DNA from: Robiginitalea marina
GTDB taxonomy: Bacteria; Bacteroidota; Bacteroidia; Flavobacteriales; Flavobacteriaceae
NCBI RefSeq assembly: GCF_024006985.1
Contig: NZ_JAMXIB010000001.1
Span: forward strand, 372,001 to 436,000
DNA: 64,000 nt
Reading direction: 5' to 3'
Below, in pieces: positions 42,956 through 52,442 of the stretch. Position 1 is the first letter of the stretch, and each line of letters begins with the position of its first letter. The notes below the pieces were generated by a model. The model was given only the letters and a program-made list of their open reading frames with translations. It was not told the DNA's origin and searched no databases. Made by a program: the position numbers and the translations under genes.

Positions 42956-43474
42956 CTAGTCGTTATGGATATTCAGGTCTATCCCATCATAAAAGCCGAG
43001 GTCCCGGTTTTTGAGGACTTTGGTAAGGTAAGCGATCTGGCCGGTATGGTAACTGAGGTGTTCCACCACATGGAGGACCATACCGAGACCCGTTAGCTCG
43101 AATCCCTGAACGCGTCTTTTTTGCAACAAATCAGCCTCAGGCACAATACTGATAAGCGCAATGGCCTCCCGGGCCACCCCGAAAAATCGCTCCTCTACCT
43201 GCTGGCGCCCCTCCGGGGCGGGAAAATCGAATTCGCGTTGCCGCACCCGGGTATCCGGCAAGCCACCCAGGCCGCTGAGGAGGTACTGGCGGATATTGCC
43301 GCTGAGGTGCGACAGCAATTGGCCTACCGCGTTGGAAGCCTCGTTTGGGCGATGCCAGAAACCGGCATCATCCAGGGTGCCGAGGCAAATGCGGATCATC
43401 CGTACAGACTCTTCCATCCGGTAGATGGCCTCACTCCGGAATACCTGTGCCATTGCTGTTTCATTTGCCTTCAC
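42956..43474 (-). CDS. DinB-superfamily protein (DUF1572-like) inside the his operon
   Basis: A 172-residue four-helix-bundle protein. Candidate metal-binding histidines lie in LLSHLSGN and [12 protein letters not shown], the latter a typical DinB signature. Family members include bacillithiol- or mycothiol-dependent transferases, but many have no known activity. The frame opens with GTG at 43474 overlapping the hisA stop as GTGA; ATG at 43453 is the alternative. It ends 3 bp before hisF, so it is co-translated with HisA and HisF. It has no known part in histidine synthesis. Confidence 0.78.
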   Translation of the reverse strand: MKANETAMAQVFRSEAIYRMEESVRMIRICLGTLDDAGFWHRPNEASNAVGQLLSHLSGNIRQYLLSGLGGLPDTRVRQREFDFPAPEGRQQVEERFFGVAREAIALISIVPEADLLQKRRVQGFELTGLGMVLHVVEHLSYHTGQIAYLTKVLKNRDLGFYDGIDLNIHND

Positions 43475-44247
43475 GACTCCAGGTTAAAGCGTTCAAGTTC
43501 TTTTAGGGTTATGCGCCCTTCGTAGAAAGCCTTTCCCACTATGGCCCCATCACATCCCACGTCCCGCAGCGCCAGCAAGTCGTCGAGGCTGCTGACCCCG
43601 CCACTGGCCACCAGGCGGATCCCGGGGATTTCAATATCCTCCACCCCGCTCATGCCCACGCGCGTTTCGATTATGGCCGTCTTGCGGAGTAACTCCCGGT
43701 ACAGGTCCAGGGATGGACCCCCTAGCATCCCATCGCGGCTTATGTCGGTGCAAACCACATATTTGACCCCTTTTTTCTGATATCCGGAGACAAACGGGAG
43801 CAGTTTCTGCCCGGTATCCTCCTGCCATCCGCTCACGGCAATCCTGCCTTCCCTGGCATCAGCCCCAAGGATAATTTTTTCAGGCCCGTAGGCTTCCAGC
43901 CACGACAGGAACAGGCCGGGGTTGGTCGCCGCAATGCTCCCCCCGGTAACCTGGGCTGCCCCGCTGTCAAAAGCAATCCGTACATCCTCATCCGATTTCA
44001 GCCCCCCGCCAAAATCGATTTGGAGGCCCGTTTTGCCGGCAATGGCTTCCAGCACCCCATGGTTGACAATATGGGACTGGCGCGCCCCGTCGAGGTCCAC
44101 CAGGTGCAGGTAGCGGATGCCGGCATCTTCGAAAGCCCTGGCCACTTCCAGGGGGTCTTCGCTATACACCTTTTGGGTGGCGTAATCGCCCCGGGTGAGC
44201 CTTACGCATTTGCCGTCAATCAGGTCGATGGCTGGAATGATTCTCAT
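43471..44247 (-). CDS. hisA: ProFAR isomerase HisA
   Basis: Phosphoribosylformimino-5-aminoimidazole carboxamide ribotide isomerase, an Amadori rearrangement. A TIM barrel of 258 residues with catalytic aspartates in PAIDLIDG near the N-terminus and [10 protein letters not shown]. Phosphate loops are DFGGGLKS and VASGGVSS. It follows hisH by 8 bp. Confidence 0.96.
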   Translation of the reverse strand: MRIIPAIDLIDGKCVRLTRGDYATQKVYSEDPLEVARAFEDAGIRYLHLVDLDGARQSHIVNHGVLEAIAGKTGLQIDFGGGLKSDEDVRIAFDSGAAQVTGGSIAATNPGLFLSWLEAYGPEKIILGADAREGRIAVSGWQEDTGQKLLPFVSGYQKKGVKYVVCTDISRDGMLGGPSLDLYRELLRKTAIIETRVGMSGVEDIEIPGIRLVASGGVSSLDDLLALRDVGCDGAIVGKAFYEGRITLKELERFNLES

Positions 44248-44255
44248 TGTTTTGT

Positions 44256-44837
44256 TCAGATTTCAAGAAAATTTTTCAATATTCGGGCCCCTGTTTTCCC
44301 GCTCTTTTCGGGATGGAACTGCACCCCGAAAAAATTGCCTTCAGCCAGGGCAGCACTGTAGGGGCCCCCATACTCACTGGTGGCGATGGTTTGTGCCCCC
44401 AATGGGGCAAAATAACTGTGGACCAAATAAATATACTCATCCTCCCCGACCCCCTGAAAGAGGGGGGAAGCCAAATTACGGATGCTATTCCACCCGATCT
44501 GCGGCACTTTGGGAACCCCTGTGAAGCGGACCACATCCACGTCAAAAATACCGAGCCCCGGGGTGCCGCCTTCCTCCGATCGGCGGCACATCAGCTGCAT
44601 GCCAAGGCAAATGCCCAGCACGGGTTGTTTCAATTCCGGGATCAGGCGGTCGAGGCCGCTCTGCTTCAACTTCGCCATAGCGCTGGAAGCCTCCCCCACC
44701 CCGGGGAAGATGATTTTATCGGCCCGGCTGATCCGGTCCGGGTCAGCGCTGAGTTCCGGGGAAAAACCCAGCCGCTCAAAGGCAAAACGGATGCTCTGAA
44801 TATTGCCTGCCCCATAATTTATGATAACCAGATCCAT
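44256..44837 (-). CDS. hisH: Imidazole glycerol phosphate synthase glutaminase subunit HisH
   Basis: Class I glutamine amidotransferase that feeds ammonia to HisF. 193 residues. The nucleophile cysteine lies in [10 protein letters not shown], and the catalytic His and Glu lie in QFHPEKSG. It is separated from hisB by 12 bp. Confidence 0.95.
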   Translation of the reverse strand: MDLVIINYGAGNIQSIRFAFERLGFSPELSADPDRISRADKIIFPGVGEASSAMAKLKQSGLDRLIPELKQPVLGICLGMQLMCRRSEEGGTPGLGIFDVDVVRFTGVPKVPQIGWNSIRNLASPLFQGVGEDEYIYLVHSYFAPLGAQTIATSEYGGPYSAALAEGNFFGVQFHPEKSGKTGARILKNFLEI

Positions 44838-44849
44838 TGTTTTTGTTTT

Positions 44850-45989
44850 TTAAAGCATCCCTTTGGTAGACGGCAGAATCCGCTTTTCCGGATCCCGCCG
44901 CACCGCCATTTTTATCGCTTTGGCAAAAGCCTTGAAAATGGCTTCTATCTTGTGGTGTTCATTCTGCCCTTCTGCGCTGATGTTGAGGTTTGCGCGGGCA
45001 CTGTCGGAAAAGGACTTAAAAAAGTGGAAAAACATCTCCGTGGGCATGTCCCCTATTTTCTCCCTTCGGAATTCCGCCTCCCAAACCAGCCAGTTCCTGC
45101 CCCCGAAATCGAGGCTTACACGGGCCAGGCAATCATCCATGGGCAGGCAGAACCCGTAGCGTTCCATGCCCAGTTTGTCGCGCAGGGCCCTGTGGAAGGC
45201 CTCCCCGAGGGCTATGGCGGTATCTTCGATGGTATGGTGCTCATCCACGTGCAGGTCACCCCGGGTACGCAGGTACAGGTCGAGCTGCCCGTGCCGGGCC
45301 AGTTGGTCGAGCATATGGTCGAAAAACGCCAGGCCTGTCTGGATATCAGCCGTACCGCGCCCATCGAGGTTCAGGCGGACTTCAATATCCGTTTCCGCCG
45401 TTTTTCGCGTTAGGGAGACCTCCCGTCCGGGAAGGGCCAGGAATTCATAGATGCCCTTCCAACTCGTGCCCTTCCAGGCCATTACCGCTTCAAGGTCTTT
45501 TTCGGAGGCGGTCAGCTCATCCAGGCCCAGCTGGGTTTGTTGGTCGAGGAAGATCCCCCGGCCCCCCAGGTTTTTAGCCAGTTCCATGTCGGTAAGCCGG
45601 TCGCCGATCACGTAACTGCCCGCAAGGTCATAGGACTCGCTGAAATACGCTGTCAGCAACCCTGTCCCGGGCTTTCGGGTTGGGGCGTTATCCGCCGGGA
45701 AGGTACGGTCGATCAGCACCTCGCTGAAGGCCACACCTTCGCTTTCAAAGCACCTGAGGATCAACTCCTGTACCGGCCAGAAATCGGCCTCCGGGAAGGC
45801 GCTGGTCCCCAGGCCGTCCTGGTTGGTAACCATAACCAGTTCGTAATCCAGTTCACGGGCTATGCGGCCGAGCCAGGTAAACACCCCGGGGCAGAATTCG
45901 AGTTTTTCAAAGGCGTCGATCTGCTGGTCCGCTGGTTCCCGGATCAGGGTCCCATCCCGGTCGATAAATAGTACTTTTTTCGCCTTCAT
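44850..45989 (-). CDS. hisB: Bifunctional histidinol-phosphatase / imidazoleglycerol-phosphate dehydratase HisB
   Basis: 379 residues. The N-terminal HAD phosphatase has D10 and D12 (FIDRDGTL). The C-terminal dehydratase, from about 185, has the manganese-binding pattern DEHHTIED and later NEHHKIE. The frame is open much further upstream, through hisC, but ATG 45989 gives the family start and an ATGA overlap with the hisC stop. The phosphatase half lies at the N-terminus as in E. coli HisB. Confidence 0.96.
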   Translation of the reverse strand: MKAKKVLFIDRDGTLIREPADQQIDAFEKLEFCPGVFTWLGRIARELDYELVMVTNQDGLGTSAFPEADFWPVQELILRCFESEGVAFSEVLIDRTFPADNAPTRKPGTGLLTAYFSESYDLAGSYVIGDRLTDMELAKNLGGRGIFLDQQTQLGLDELTASEKDLEAVMAWKGTSWKGIYEFLALPGREVSLTRKTAETDIEVRLNLDGRGTADIQTGLAFFDHMLDQLARHGQLDLYLRTRGDLHVDEHHTIEDTAIALGEAFHRALRDKLGMERYGFCLPMDDCLARVSLDFGGRNWLVWEAEFRREKIGDMPTEMFFHFFKSFSDSARANLNISAEGQNEHHKIEAIFKAFAKAIKMAVRRDPEKRILPSTKGML

Positions 45990-47050
45990 GCTTTCTGAAT
46001 TTGATCCATTTGTTTCAATACGGCAATCAGCCGGTCGTTTTCCTCCGGGGTGCCCACCGTAAACCTCAGGGTGTTTTCGCAAAGGTACTGGGAGGAACGG
46101 TCGCGTACCACGATCCCGGCCTGCAGCAATTCCAGGTACCTGGCAGGGGCATCGTCTACCCGGGCCAGGATAAAATTCGCCTGGCTGGGAAAGACCTTCT
46201 CCACCATCCGAAGGTCTGCAAAAGCCCCTGCCAGGCGGCTTCGCTCCCCTTTGAGCCGCCTGATCTGCGCGGCGATCGCGGATGGATCCGAAAGGGCAGC
46301 CAGGGCGCGTTGCTGGCTGAGCACATTGACATTGTAAGGCGGTTTGACCCGTTTCAGCAGGGAGATCACCTCCTCCCCGGCCAGGCAAATCCCCAACCGG
46401 ATCCCCGCCATGCCATACGCCTTGGAAAGGGTCTGCACCACCACCAACCCGGGGTAGTTTTCAAGTAAGGGGGCATAACCCGCATCTTCGGCAAAATCGA
46501 TGTAGGCCTCGTCGATGACCACAAGTCCGGGAAAGGTATCGAGCAGTTCCAAAACCCTTTCCCGTTCCAGGGCATTGCCCGAGGGGTTGTTCGGGGAACA
46601 GAGGAAAAGCATCTTTACCCCTTCCCCGGCCTGTTCCATAATTGCGGGGTTATCGGGCTGGAAGTCGCCATTGAGGGGGATTTCAAGATTACGGACCCCA
46701 TTGATCCCGGCCAGCACCCCGTACATGCCGTAGGTGGGCGGCAGGGTAATCACGGCATCCCGGTAGGGTTCGCAAAACACCCGGAACAATAGGTCGAGGA
46801 CTTCATCGCTGCCGTTGCCCAGCAATACCTGTCCGACAGATACCCCCCGAAGGCGGGCAACCTTTTCCTTGAGCGCTTTCTGATGGGGATCCGGGTACCG
46901 GTTGACCCCACTTTCAAAAGGATTTTCATTGGCGTCCAGGAACACCATTCCCGACCCCGGGCCGCTGTACTCATCCCTTGCGGAGGAATAGGGCTTCAGG
47001 TCGTGAATCAAGGGTCGCGCTAACTGGGCTATGGTTTTGGCCGCTCTCAT
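45986..47050 (-). CDS. hisC: Histidinol-phosphate aminotransferase HisC
   Basis: PLP aminotransferase, 354 residues. SSAR-like N-terminal segment, [20 protein letters not shown], a [10 protein letters not shown] loop, and the PLP lysine in [14 protein letters not shown]. It overlaps both hisD (47047-47050) and hisB (45986-45989) by 4 bp. Confidence 0.96.
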   Translation of the reverse strand: MRAAKTIAQLARPLIHDLKPYSSARDEYSGPGSGMVFLDANENPFESGVNRYPDPHQKALKEKVARLRGVSVGQVLLGNGSDEVLDLLFRVFCEPYRDAVITLPPTYGMYGVLAGINGVRNLEIPLNGDFQPDNPAIMEQAGEGVKMLFLCSPNNPSGNALERERVLELLDTFPGLVVIDEAYIDFAEDAGYAPLLENYPGLVVVQTLSKAYGMAGIRLGICLAGEEVISLLKRVKPPYNVNVLSQQRALAALSDPSAIAAQIRRLKGERSRLAGAFADLRMVEKVFPSQANFILARVDDAPARYLELLQAGIVVRDRSSQYLCENTLRFTVGTPEENDRLIAVLKQMDQIQKA

Positions 47051-48381
47051 GGTTTGGTGATGGCATTGGTAAGCCCCCGTTCCAGATACTCCCGCCGGAT
47101 CCCTACGGCCCGCGCATGGCCTCGCAATCCTTCGGCTTCGGCCATCACTTCAATGGAAGGACCTATTTCGCGGAGTCCCTCTGCATCGAGGCGCTGGTAG
47201 GTAATACTTTTCAGGAAGCTGTCGAGGTTTACCCCGCTGTATTGCCGGGCATATCCATTGGTGGGAAGGGTATGGTTGGTCCCCGAGGCATAGTCCCCCG
47301 CGCTCTCGGGGGTATAGTTCCCGAGGAATACCGAACCCGCATTGTGGACCTGTTCGAGGAGGAACCGTTCTTCCCGGTGGCAGATAATCAGGTGTTCCGG
47401 GGCGTACAGGTTAACCATATCAGCAATTTCCTCCCAGTTTTTAAGTACAATCCCCCTGCTGTGGGTTATGGCCTGCCGGGCGATTTCCTGCCTGGGGAGG
47501 TCATCGAGCTGGGCTTCGAGGGCCTGGTTTACCGCTTCCATGATTTCCTCCCTGTCGGTAAGCAGGACCACCTGGCTGTCTGCCCCGTGTTCTGCCTGGC
47601 TCAGCAGGTCCGCAGCCACAAATTGGGGAACCGCGGTATGGTCGGCTACAACAAGGACTTCACTGGGGCCGGCCGGCATATCCATGGAAACGCCCCACCG
47701 GCCCGCCCATTGCTTGGCCTGGGTTACGTACTGGTTCCCGGGGCCAAACAACTTGTACACCGGGGGTACGCTTTCCGTCCCGAGCGTCAGGGCTGCAATG
47801 GCCTGTATCCCGCCCACTTTGCAGATGGTGGAAACCCCGCATCGGGATGCGGCATAGACAATAGCCGGGTGGAGGTTCCCATCCCGCCCCGGAGGGGAGC
47901 ATAACACCACTTCCTGGCAACCGGCCAACCGGGCCGGGATCGCCAGCATGAGCACCGTGGAAAACAGGGGTGCAGTCCCGCCGGGGATGTAAAGGCCCAC
48001 CCGCTCTATGGGGTGTTTCTCCTGCCAGCAATGTACCCCGGGCCTTGGAAACACCTCTACCCTGCCCGTCTTTTGGGCGGCATGGAAGGCGTAAATATTC
48101 TCGTACGCCAGGTCAATGGCATCCTTCAGGTCCTGGGGTACCTGGCCCCCGGCCCGTTCAATTTCTTCCGGGGTCAGCCGGAGGTCTTCCACCACAACCC
48201 CGTCAAAACGTTCGGTAAACGCTTTAAGGGCGGCATCGCCTTCCGATGCAACCCGATTAAAGACGTCGCTAACCACCGCTTCCAGGGAAGGAAGGTCCTT
48301 TTCAGGGCGCTTTAGCAAATCCCGCCAGGAATCCCGTCCCGGATACCTGATCCAATCCATTTGTCGTTTCGCCTTTGTCAT
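47047..48381 (-). CDS. hisD: Histidinol dehydrogenase HisD
   Basis: Zinc- and NAD-dependent enzyme that oxidises histidinol to histidine in two steps. Motifs: ERVGLYIPGGTAP, KVGGIQAIAALTLGT, DMPAGPSEVLV, DLLSQAEHG (catalytic/zinc residues) and GTNHTLPT. The frame opens at 48405, but ATG 48381 (MTKAKRQMDW) overlaps the hisG stop as ATGA and is preferred, giving 444 residues. Confidence 0.96.
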   Translation of the reverse strand: MTKAKRQMDWIRYPGRDSWRDLLKRPEKDLPSLEAVVSDVFNRVASEGDAALKAFTERFDGVVVEDLRLTPEEIERAGGQVPQDLKDAIDLAYENIYAFHAAQKTGRVEVFPRPGVHCWQEKHPIERVGLYIPGGTAPLFSTVLMLAIPARLAGCQEVVLCSPPGRDGNLHPAIVYAASRCGVSTICKVGGIQAIAALTLGTESVPPVYKLFGPGNQYVTQAKQWAGRWGVSMDMPAGPSEVLVVADHTAVPQFVAADLLSQAEHGADSQVVLLTDREEIMEAVNQALEAQLDDLPRQEIARQAITHSRGIVLKNWEEIADMVNLYAPEHLIICHREERFLLEQVHNAGSVFLGNYTPESAGDYASGTNHTLPTNGYARQYSGVNLDSFLKSITYQRLDAEGLREIGPSIEVMAEAEGLRGHARAVGIRREYLERGLTNAITKP

Positions 48382-49235
48382 AAGATCATTTTTTCTATGG
48401 GGCACACCAGGATGCCCTCGGCCCCCTCCCGTTTAACCTCGTCGAGGATTTCCCAGAAACGATCCCCCGGGATTACGGTGTGGATGGAGCTCCACCCCTG
48501 CTCGGCAAGGGGAAGCACCGTTGGGCTGCGCATCCCCGGCAGCAGCTCGATAATGGCATCCAACCGTTCGTTGGGGGCGTTCATCAGCACATACTTATGC
48601 TGCCGGGCCTTTAAGACCGATCGCAAACGGAACTGGAGTTTGGTGAGGATTTCCTGCTGTTCGGGCCCAATTTTCGGGGAGACCGCCAGCACGGCCTCGC
48701 TGTGAAGCATGACCTCCACCTCCCTGAGGTTGTTCTTAAACAGGGTGCTACCGCTGGAAACGATATCGCAAATGGCGTCTGCCAGGCCTATATTGGGCGC
48801 GATTTCCACCGAGCCGGTAATGATGTGCAGGTCGGCCCGGACTCCCCTTTCATCGAGGTACTGCTGAACCGTCCTGGGATAGGAGGTGGCGATGCGCTTC
48901 CCCTGCAGGTCTTCGATGCAGGTGTAGCTGGCCGATTTTGGCACGGCAAGGGAAACCCGGCATTTGGAAAAGCCCAACTTTTCGGCCATTTCGATATCTT
49001 CTCCCTTTTCGACCAGTACATTCTCACCGATTATGGCGATATCGACCACCCCGTCGCGGAGGTATTGCGGGATATCCCCGTTGCGAAGGTAGAAAACCTC
49101 CATAGGGAAATTCCTGGCAGAAGCTTTTAGCTGGTCCGTCCCGTTATCGATGGAAATCCCGCAGTCCTTAAGGATATTTAGGGAATCTTCGTTGAGCCGG
49201 CCACTTTTCTGAATGGCAATTTTAATGTTTTGCAT
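48378..49235 (-). CDS. hisG: ATP phosphoribosyltransferase HisG (long form)
   Basis: First enzyme of histidine synthesis, condensing ATP and PRPP. 285 residues from ATG 49235 (MQNIKIAIQKSGRL). ATG 49247 is an alternative four codons upstream. The longer frame runs through the attenuator hairpin and is rejected. The C-terminal 75 residues (IIELLPGMRSPTVLPLAEQG) are the ACT-like regulatory domain that binds histidine, so feedback inhibition is expected. It is the first structural gene after the his leader. Confidence 0.96.
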   Translation of the reverse strand: MQNIKIAIQKSGRLNEDSLNILKDCGISIDNGTDQLKASARNFPMEVFYLRNGDIPQYLRDGVVDIAIIGENVLVEKGEDIEMAEKLGFSKCRVSLAVPKSASYTCIEDLQGKRIATSYPRTVQQYLDERGVRADLHIITGSVEIAPNIGLADAICDIVSSGSTLFKNNLREVEVMLHSEAVLAVSPKIGPEQQEILTKLQFRLRSVLKARQHKYVLMNAPNERLDAIIELLPGMRSPTVLPLAEQGWSSIHTVIPGDRFWEILDEVKREGAEGILVCPIEKMIL

Positions 49236-49260
49236 ACGCTGGATCATGTGTTTCAGACAT

Positions 49261-49292
49261 AAAAAAAACCCGCTTGATCGCTCAAACGGGTT
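49261..49292 (-). terminator. Attenuator hairpin of the his operon
   Basis: On the minus strand an 11-bp stem (one G-T pair), AACCCGTTTGA / TCAAGCGGGTT (49292-49282 with 49277-49267), around loop GCGA, is followed by six T (49266-49261). It lies between the leader peptide and hisG. CGCTCAGG in the leader-coding region can instead pair with TTTGAGCG in this hairpin, giving an antiterminator. Confidence 0.85.
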
Positions 49293-49323
49293 CAGAAGTA
49301 TTGTGGGTTCACAACAAGCATTC

Positions 49324-49377
49324 CTACCGCGCCTGAGCGTCGGGAGCAAAATGATGGTGTGAATGGTTTTGTTTCAT
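49324..49377 (-). CDS. hisL: his operon leader peptide
   Basis: A 17-residue ORF, MKQNHSHHHFAPDAQAR, with four His codons among codons 5-9, stopping 32 bp before the attenuator hairpin. Ribosome stalling at these codons during histidine shortage would free the downstream CGCTCA (49339-49334) to pair with TGAGCG (49284-49279) and break the terminator. This is the same logic as enterobacterial hisL, though the peptide differs. Confidence 0.85.
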   Translation of the reverse strand: MKQNHSHHHFAPDAQAR

Positions 49378-49385
49378 GACAGGCG

Positions 49386-49416
49386 TAAAATTAAGGCAAT
49401 AATCTGTAACCGCAAA
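49386..49416 (-). promoter_or_regulatory. Candidate his operon promoter
   Basis: On the minus strand TTTG (49416-49413), a 19-bp spacer and TAATTTTA (49393-49386) fit the Bacteroidota pattern with one mismatch. The predicted start is only a few bases before the leader ATG, so the leader would be almost leaderless; the true promoter could lie further upstream. Confidence 0.4.
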
Positions 49417-49428
49417 AACAGGCGGGTT

Positions 49429-50244
49429 TTAATTATTTCCCAAAATAATCGGCAATCCGGACTCGCCACCCCCTACAATAACCACTTTGGTGTTGGGAGA
49501 CTGCGAAAGTTTCAGGGTTGCGTCGATCCCCTTGTCCTGGAGGATTTTGTCAGTAAGCGAGGCGCTCAGGATGCGGTTTGCATCGGCCTTCCCCTGGGCC
49601 TCGATCCGCTGGCGTTGTGCCTCCTTGTCGGCGCTGACCAGGCGGAATTCGTATTCCAGGGATTCCTGTTCCTGCTTCAATTTGCGCTCGATGGCCTCCT
49701 TGATGGTTTCCGGAAGGGTAACATCGCGCACCAGCACTTCATTGAGCTGGATATACTGGTCATCGACGATGCGGCGGGTTTCCTCAAAAATTTCCTGCTG
49801 GATCGCGTCCCTTTTGCTGGAATACAGTTGTTCCGGGGTATATCGCCCAACCACCGACCGGGCTGCTGAACGGATGGCCGGGAGCAGGATCCGCTCCTGG
49901 TACTGCTCGCTCTTTTCTTGGTGCAGCCTGCCCAGGTCGCTGTACTTGGGTTGGAACCAGGCCGAGGCGTCGATTAAAATGTCGAGGCCGTTGCTGGAAA
50001 GCACCTTCATTTTTTCATATACCTCCTGTTGGCGTACCTCGTAGATATAGACCTTGTTCCATGGGGCTACCAGGTGGAAGCCCTCACCCATCGGGGGTTC
50101 ATCGGTAACTACCCCTTCCCCGAACGTCTTGTAAAGCACGCCGGCCTGGCCTGCCCCGATTGTAATAGCCGATTTGCTGATCAATATAACCGCAAAAATG
50201 ATGAAGATGATTGCTGGAAGCGCAATTTTAGGTAATCTGTCCAT
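49429..50244 (-). CDS. Prohibitin-like SPFH-domain membrane protein
   Basis: 271 residues. One N-terminal membrane helix (about 8-28) and a prohibitin-type SPFH/band 7 domain (about 30-190) with TIGAGQAGVLYKTFG, then a coiled-coil helix rich in Glu/Gln/Arg (about 190-240). It forms large membrane-bound rings in related proteins and is often linked to membrane microdomains or FtsH proteases. It lies 14 bp after a large VWA membrane protein gene, so the two may work together. It ends 51 bp upstream of the his leader. Confidence 0.85.
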   Translation of the reverse strand: MDRLPKIALPAIIFIIFAVILISKSAITIGAGQAGVLYKTFGEGVVTDEPPMGEGFHLVAPWNKVYIYEVRQQEVYEKMKVLSSNGLDILIDASAWFQPKYSDLGRLHQEKSEQYQERILLPAIRSAARSVVGRYTPEQLYSSKRDAIQQEIFEETRRIVDDQYIQLNEVLVRDVTLPETIKEAIERKLKQEQESLEYEFRLVSADKEAQRQRIEAQGKADANRILSASLTDKILQDKGIDATLKLSQSPNTKVVIVGGGESGLPIILGNN

Positions 50245-50258
50245 AAGTCAAGTGTCGT

Positions 50259-52286
50259 TTAAAGTAGTCCGTTGTATTTCCTGATAAACCATTCGGCGCT
50301 TAATGCGGCAACAATTGCGGCAAGGAGCCACCGGAAGTCGATCAAAGATACGATATTTCGACGGGTTCGCTGTACGGGGCGGAACCGCTCCGATTCCAGG
50401 AGGGAATCTTTCAGGCTATTAAGTTCAGCAGGAAAGTACACCGCCCCCCCGCTCCCCTGCGCCAACCGGGAAAGTCCCCGAAGGTCGCTGCTTACCAGTT
50501 GCCCTTCCAGATCGAAATCCTGCAGGCGGAATTGCCCGGATTTAAGGGCGCCCGTTTTCGCTTCTTCAACGCTGAACGCATAAGCGCCGGTAGGCAGATC
50601 GCTGAGGTCGGCTTCAAAATACCCCTTTCCCAAAGACATCGGGTAGGTGCGTTGCCCGGAGTTGGCACTATCCCTCAGGGTCAGGTTCAGGGTCGCCTCA
50701 GGATCGAACCGGAAGGCTTCATCAAAATACCGGGCCCGGATCACTGCAGGTTGCAATCCATCGTAGACGTTTTGGTATTCCAGCCGTAACCGGTCATTCT
50801 GGGCGCCGGCCGTAAGGAAAAGGAATACCTTGCCCCAGAGGGCATCGAAGTCGCGAAAGTTTCCGTCCCGGGCAAATACGTGCATACGCCACCGCCACAG
50901 GCCGCTTCCCGCCAAAAAAGCTTCCCGGGGTTCGCTTCCATTTACCAATGCCAGCAAAGGCTGATCGAGGCTGACGCCCCTGACGCGTTGCCCCAGGAGC
51001 CATTCATGGGCGGGGCCAATCCGGTATTCGCCCAAAAAACCGTTAAGGGGTGGATATCCGCTGACCTCCCATTCGGAGACGTCAAATAAGGAGAAAGAAG
51101 GGTTGGGGGCCGGGAGCAAGTCCTCGGAAGGCCCCTGCTCCTCTAACTGAACGGTAGCCTGCGCCCTGTTTAGAAAGCCCCAGTCGGTCAGGTCTCCCGC
51201 TATGGTTATCAATGGCGCCTTTGCCCGGGCCAGCTCTGAGTAAACCCCGCGAAAAGAGGCATCAGGCTGGTAGAGGATCCACAGGTCTGTTTCCCCCGCA
51301 ATTTCAAGGGCCTCCCTGGGGCTTACCACACGTACCTGCCGCTGTTTATTCTCCTCAATGGTTCGGGTAAGGGCCCCAATATCGGGATGGGGGTGGCTCG
51401 ATACCAGACTGATCCGCGTGGTCTCGTCCACCACTTCGAGCCCTGCCATTTTGGAATTGTTCCCGGTGTTCCTTTCGCCCTCAAGGGGGGAAAGCACCAC
51501 GCGGATGGTATGCAGGCCCGTTTCCCCTGCCCGGGCCTGGATCGCAGTGCGCAGGGAGGTTTTACCTTCCCCGAAGGTGAGTGTTTCCCTGTGGATCTGA
51601 GCGCCGTTGTCGAAAATTTGCAGGACTGTGCTCGCGGAACCCTGCCCCCTGAACGAGACCAGGACCTCAATCGGGAACTGATTTCCCAGGAAAGCATAAC
51701 GGTTCAGGTTGATACGGTCTATACGCAGGTCGGAATAGGTAGCCGTATCACCCACTATCACCGGAAACACCGGCACTCCTGACCCCGGGTTGACTGCCAG
51801 GCTCTTTCCAAGGTTTTCCACCCCGTCGGTGACCAGCACAATAGTTGCCTTCCGATCGGCCTCCAATCCTGCCAGGGCTTCCAGGGCTCCGGAAATATCC
51901 GTGCCCTTTTCGGAGAAATCAAGGCTATCCCCGGGCTGCAGGCCAGTCCCGAAGGAGAACGCCTGCACCTGGAAACGATCCTTTAGGTCGCGATCATCGG
52001 AAAATGCGCGGGCTGCTTCCAAAACCTGAGATCGGGCCGGTTCCCTCCCGGCCGAACGGCTGTTGTCGAAAAGAAGCAATAGCTGCTGTTTTTCAGCATA
52101 GGCATCCGTTTGCTCCAGTTGCAGGGGAAACAACAACAGGAATACCCCGAAGAGCGCCAGAAAACGAAGGAAAGCCAGCAGCCAGCGGTTCGGCATGGCG
52201 CCTGCCCTGTAAAAGTACTGCAGGCCTGCCCCAAGAAATGCCAGGGCGATGCCCAGCGCGATCCATAGAACCTCCTTGTGGCCCAT
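50259..52286 (-). CDS. Large VWA-domain membrane protein
   Basis: 675 residues with two N-terminal membrane helices (about 5-25 and 34-54) and one at the C-terminus (about 652-668). The periplasmic-side VWA domain starts near 67 with MIDAS D74-N-S-R-S78 and continues with IVLVTDGVENLG. Beta-sandwich regions follow (about 205-300 and 520-620), similar in plan to BatA/CARF-like envelope proteins. Function is unknown; co-transcription with the SPFH gene suggests a shared membrane complex. Confidence 0.72.
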   Translation of the reverse strand: MGHKEVLWIALGIALAFLGAGLQYFYRAGAMPNRWLLAFLRFLALFGVFLLLFPLQLEQTDAYAEKQQLLLLFDNSRSAGREPARSQVLEAARAFSDDRDLKDRFQVQAFSFGTGLQPGDSLDFSEKGTDISGALEALAGLEADRKATIVLVTDGVENLGKSLAVNPGSGVPVFPVIVGDTATYSDLRIDRINLNRYAFLGNQFPIEVLVSFRGQGSASTVLQIFDNGAQIHRETLTFGEGKTSLRTAIQARAGETGLHTIRVVLSPLEGERNTGNNSKMAGLEVVDETTRISLVSSHPHPDIGALTRTIEENKQRQVRVVSPREALEIAGETDLWILYQPDASFRGVYSELARAKAPLITIAGDLTDWGFLNRAQATVQLEEQGPSEDLLPAPNPSFSLFDVSEWEVSGYPPLNGFLGEYRIGPAHEWLLGQRVRGVSLDQPLLALVNGSEPREAFLAGSGLWRWRMHVFARDGNFRDFDALWGKVFLFLTAGAQNDRLRLEYQNVYDGLQPAVIRARYFDEAFRFDPEATLNLTLRDSANSGQRTYPMSLGKGYFEADLSDLPTGAYAFSVEEAKTGALKSGQFRLQDFDLEGQLVSSDLRGLSRLAQGSGGAVYFPAELNSLKDSLLESERFRPVQRTRRNIVSLIDFRWLLAAIVAALSAEWFIRKYNGLL

Positions 52287-52442
52287 CCGTTATTTCTTTT
52301 CCATTTTAAATTGCTCCCCTGCAGGCCCAAGCCCCGGCTATACCGGAAGGCGACATTGCCCGGGAAGCAAAAGGCCGCTGTTTTTAACTACCCGGCAGGC
52401 CGGCATGCAAATCAGTGGCCCCGGGTACTACCAGATCGGGGA

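Noticed and set aside
45990-46388. N-terminal extension of hisB through hisC
   Set aside because: The extension is out-of-frame hisC sequence, rich in Gly, Pro and Arg. ATG 45989 gives the family N-terminus and a 4-bp overlap.
49395-49432. Hairpin AACC(C)GC...GCGGTT as a terminator of the SPFH gene
   Set aside because: The stem has a bulge and is not followed by a T-run; it also overlaps the candidate his promoter.
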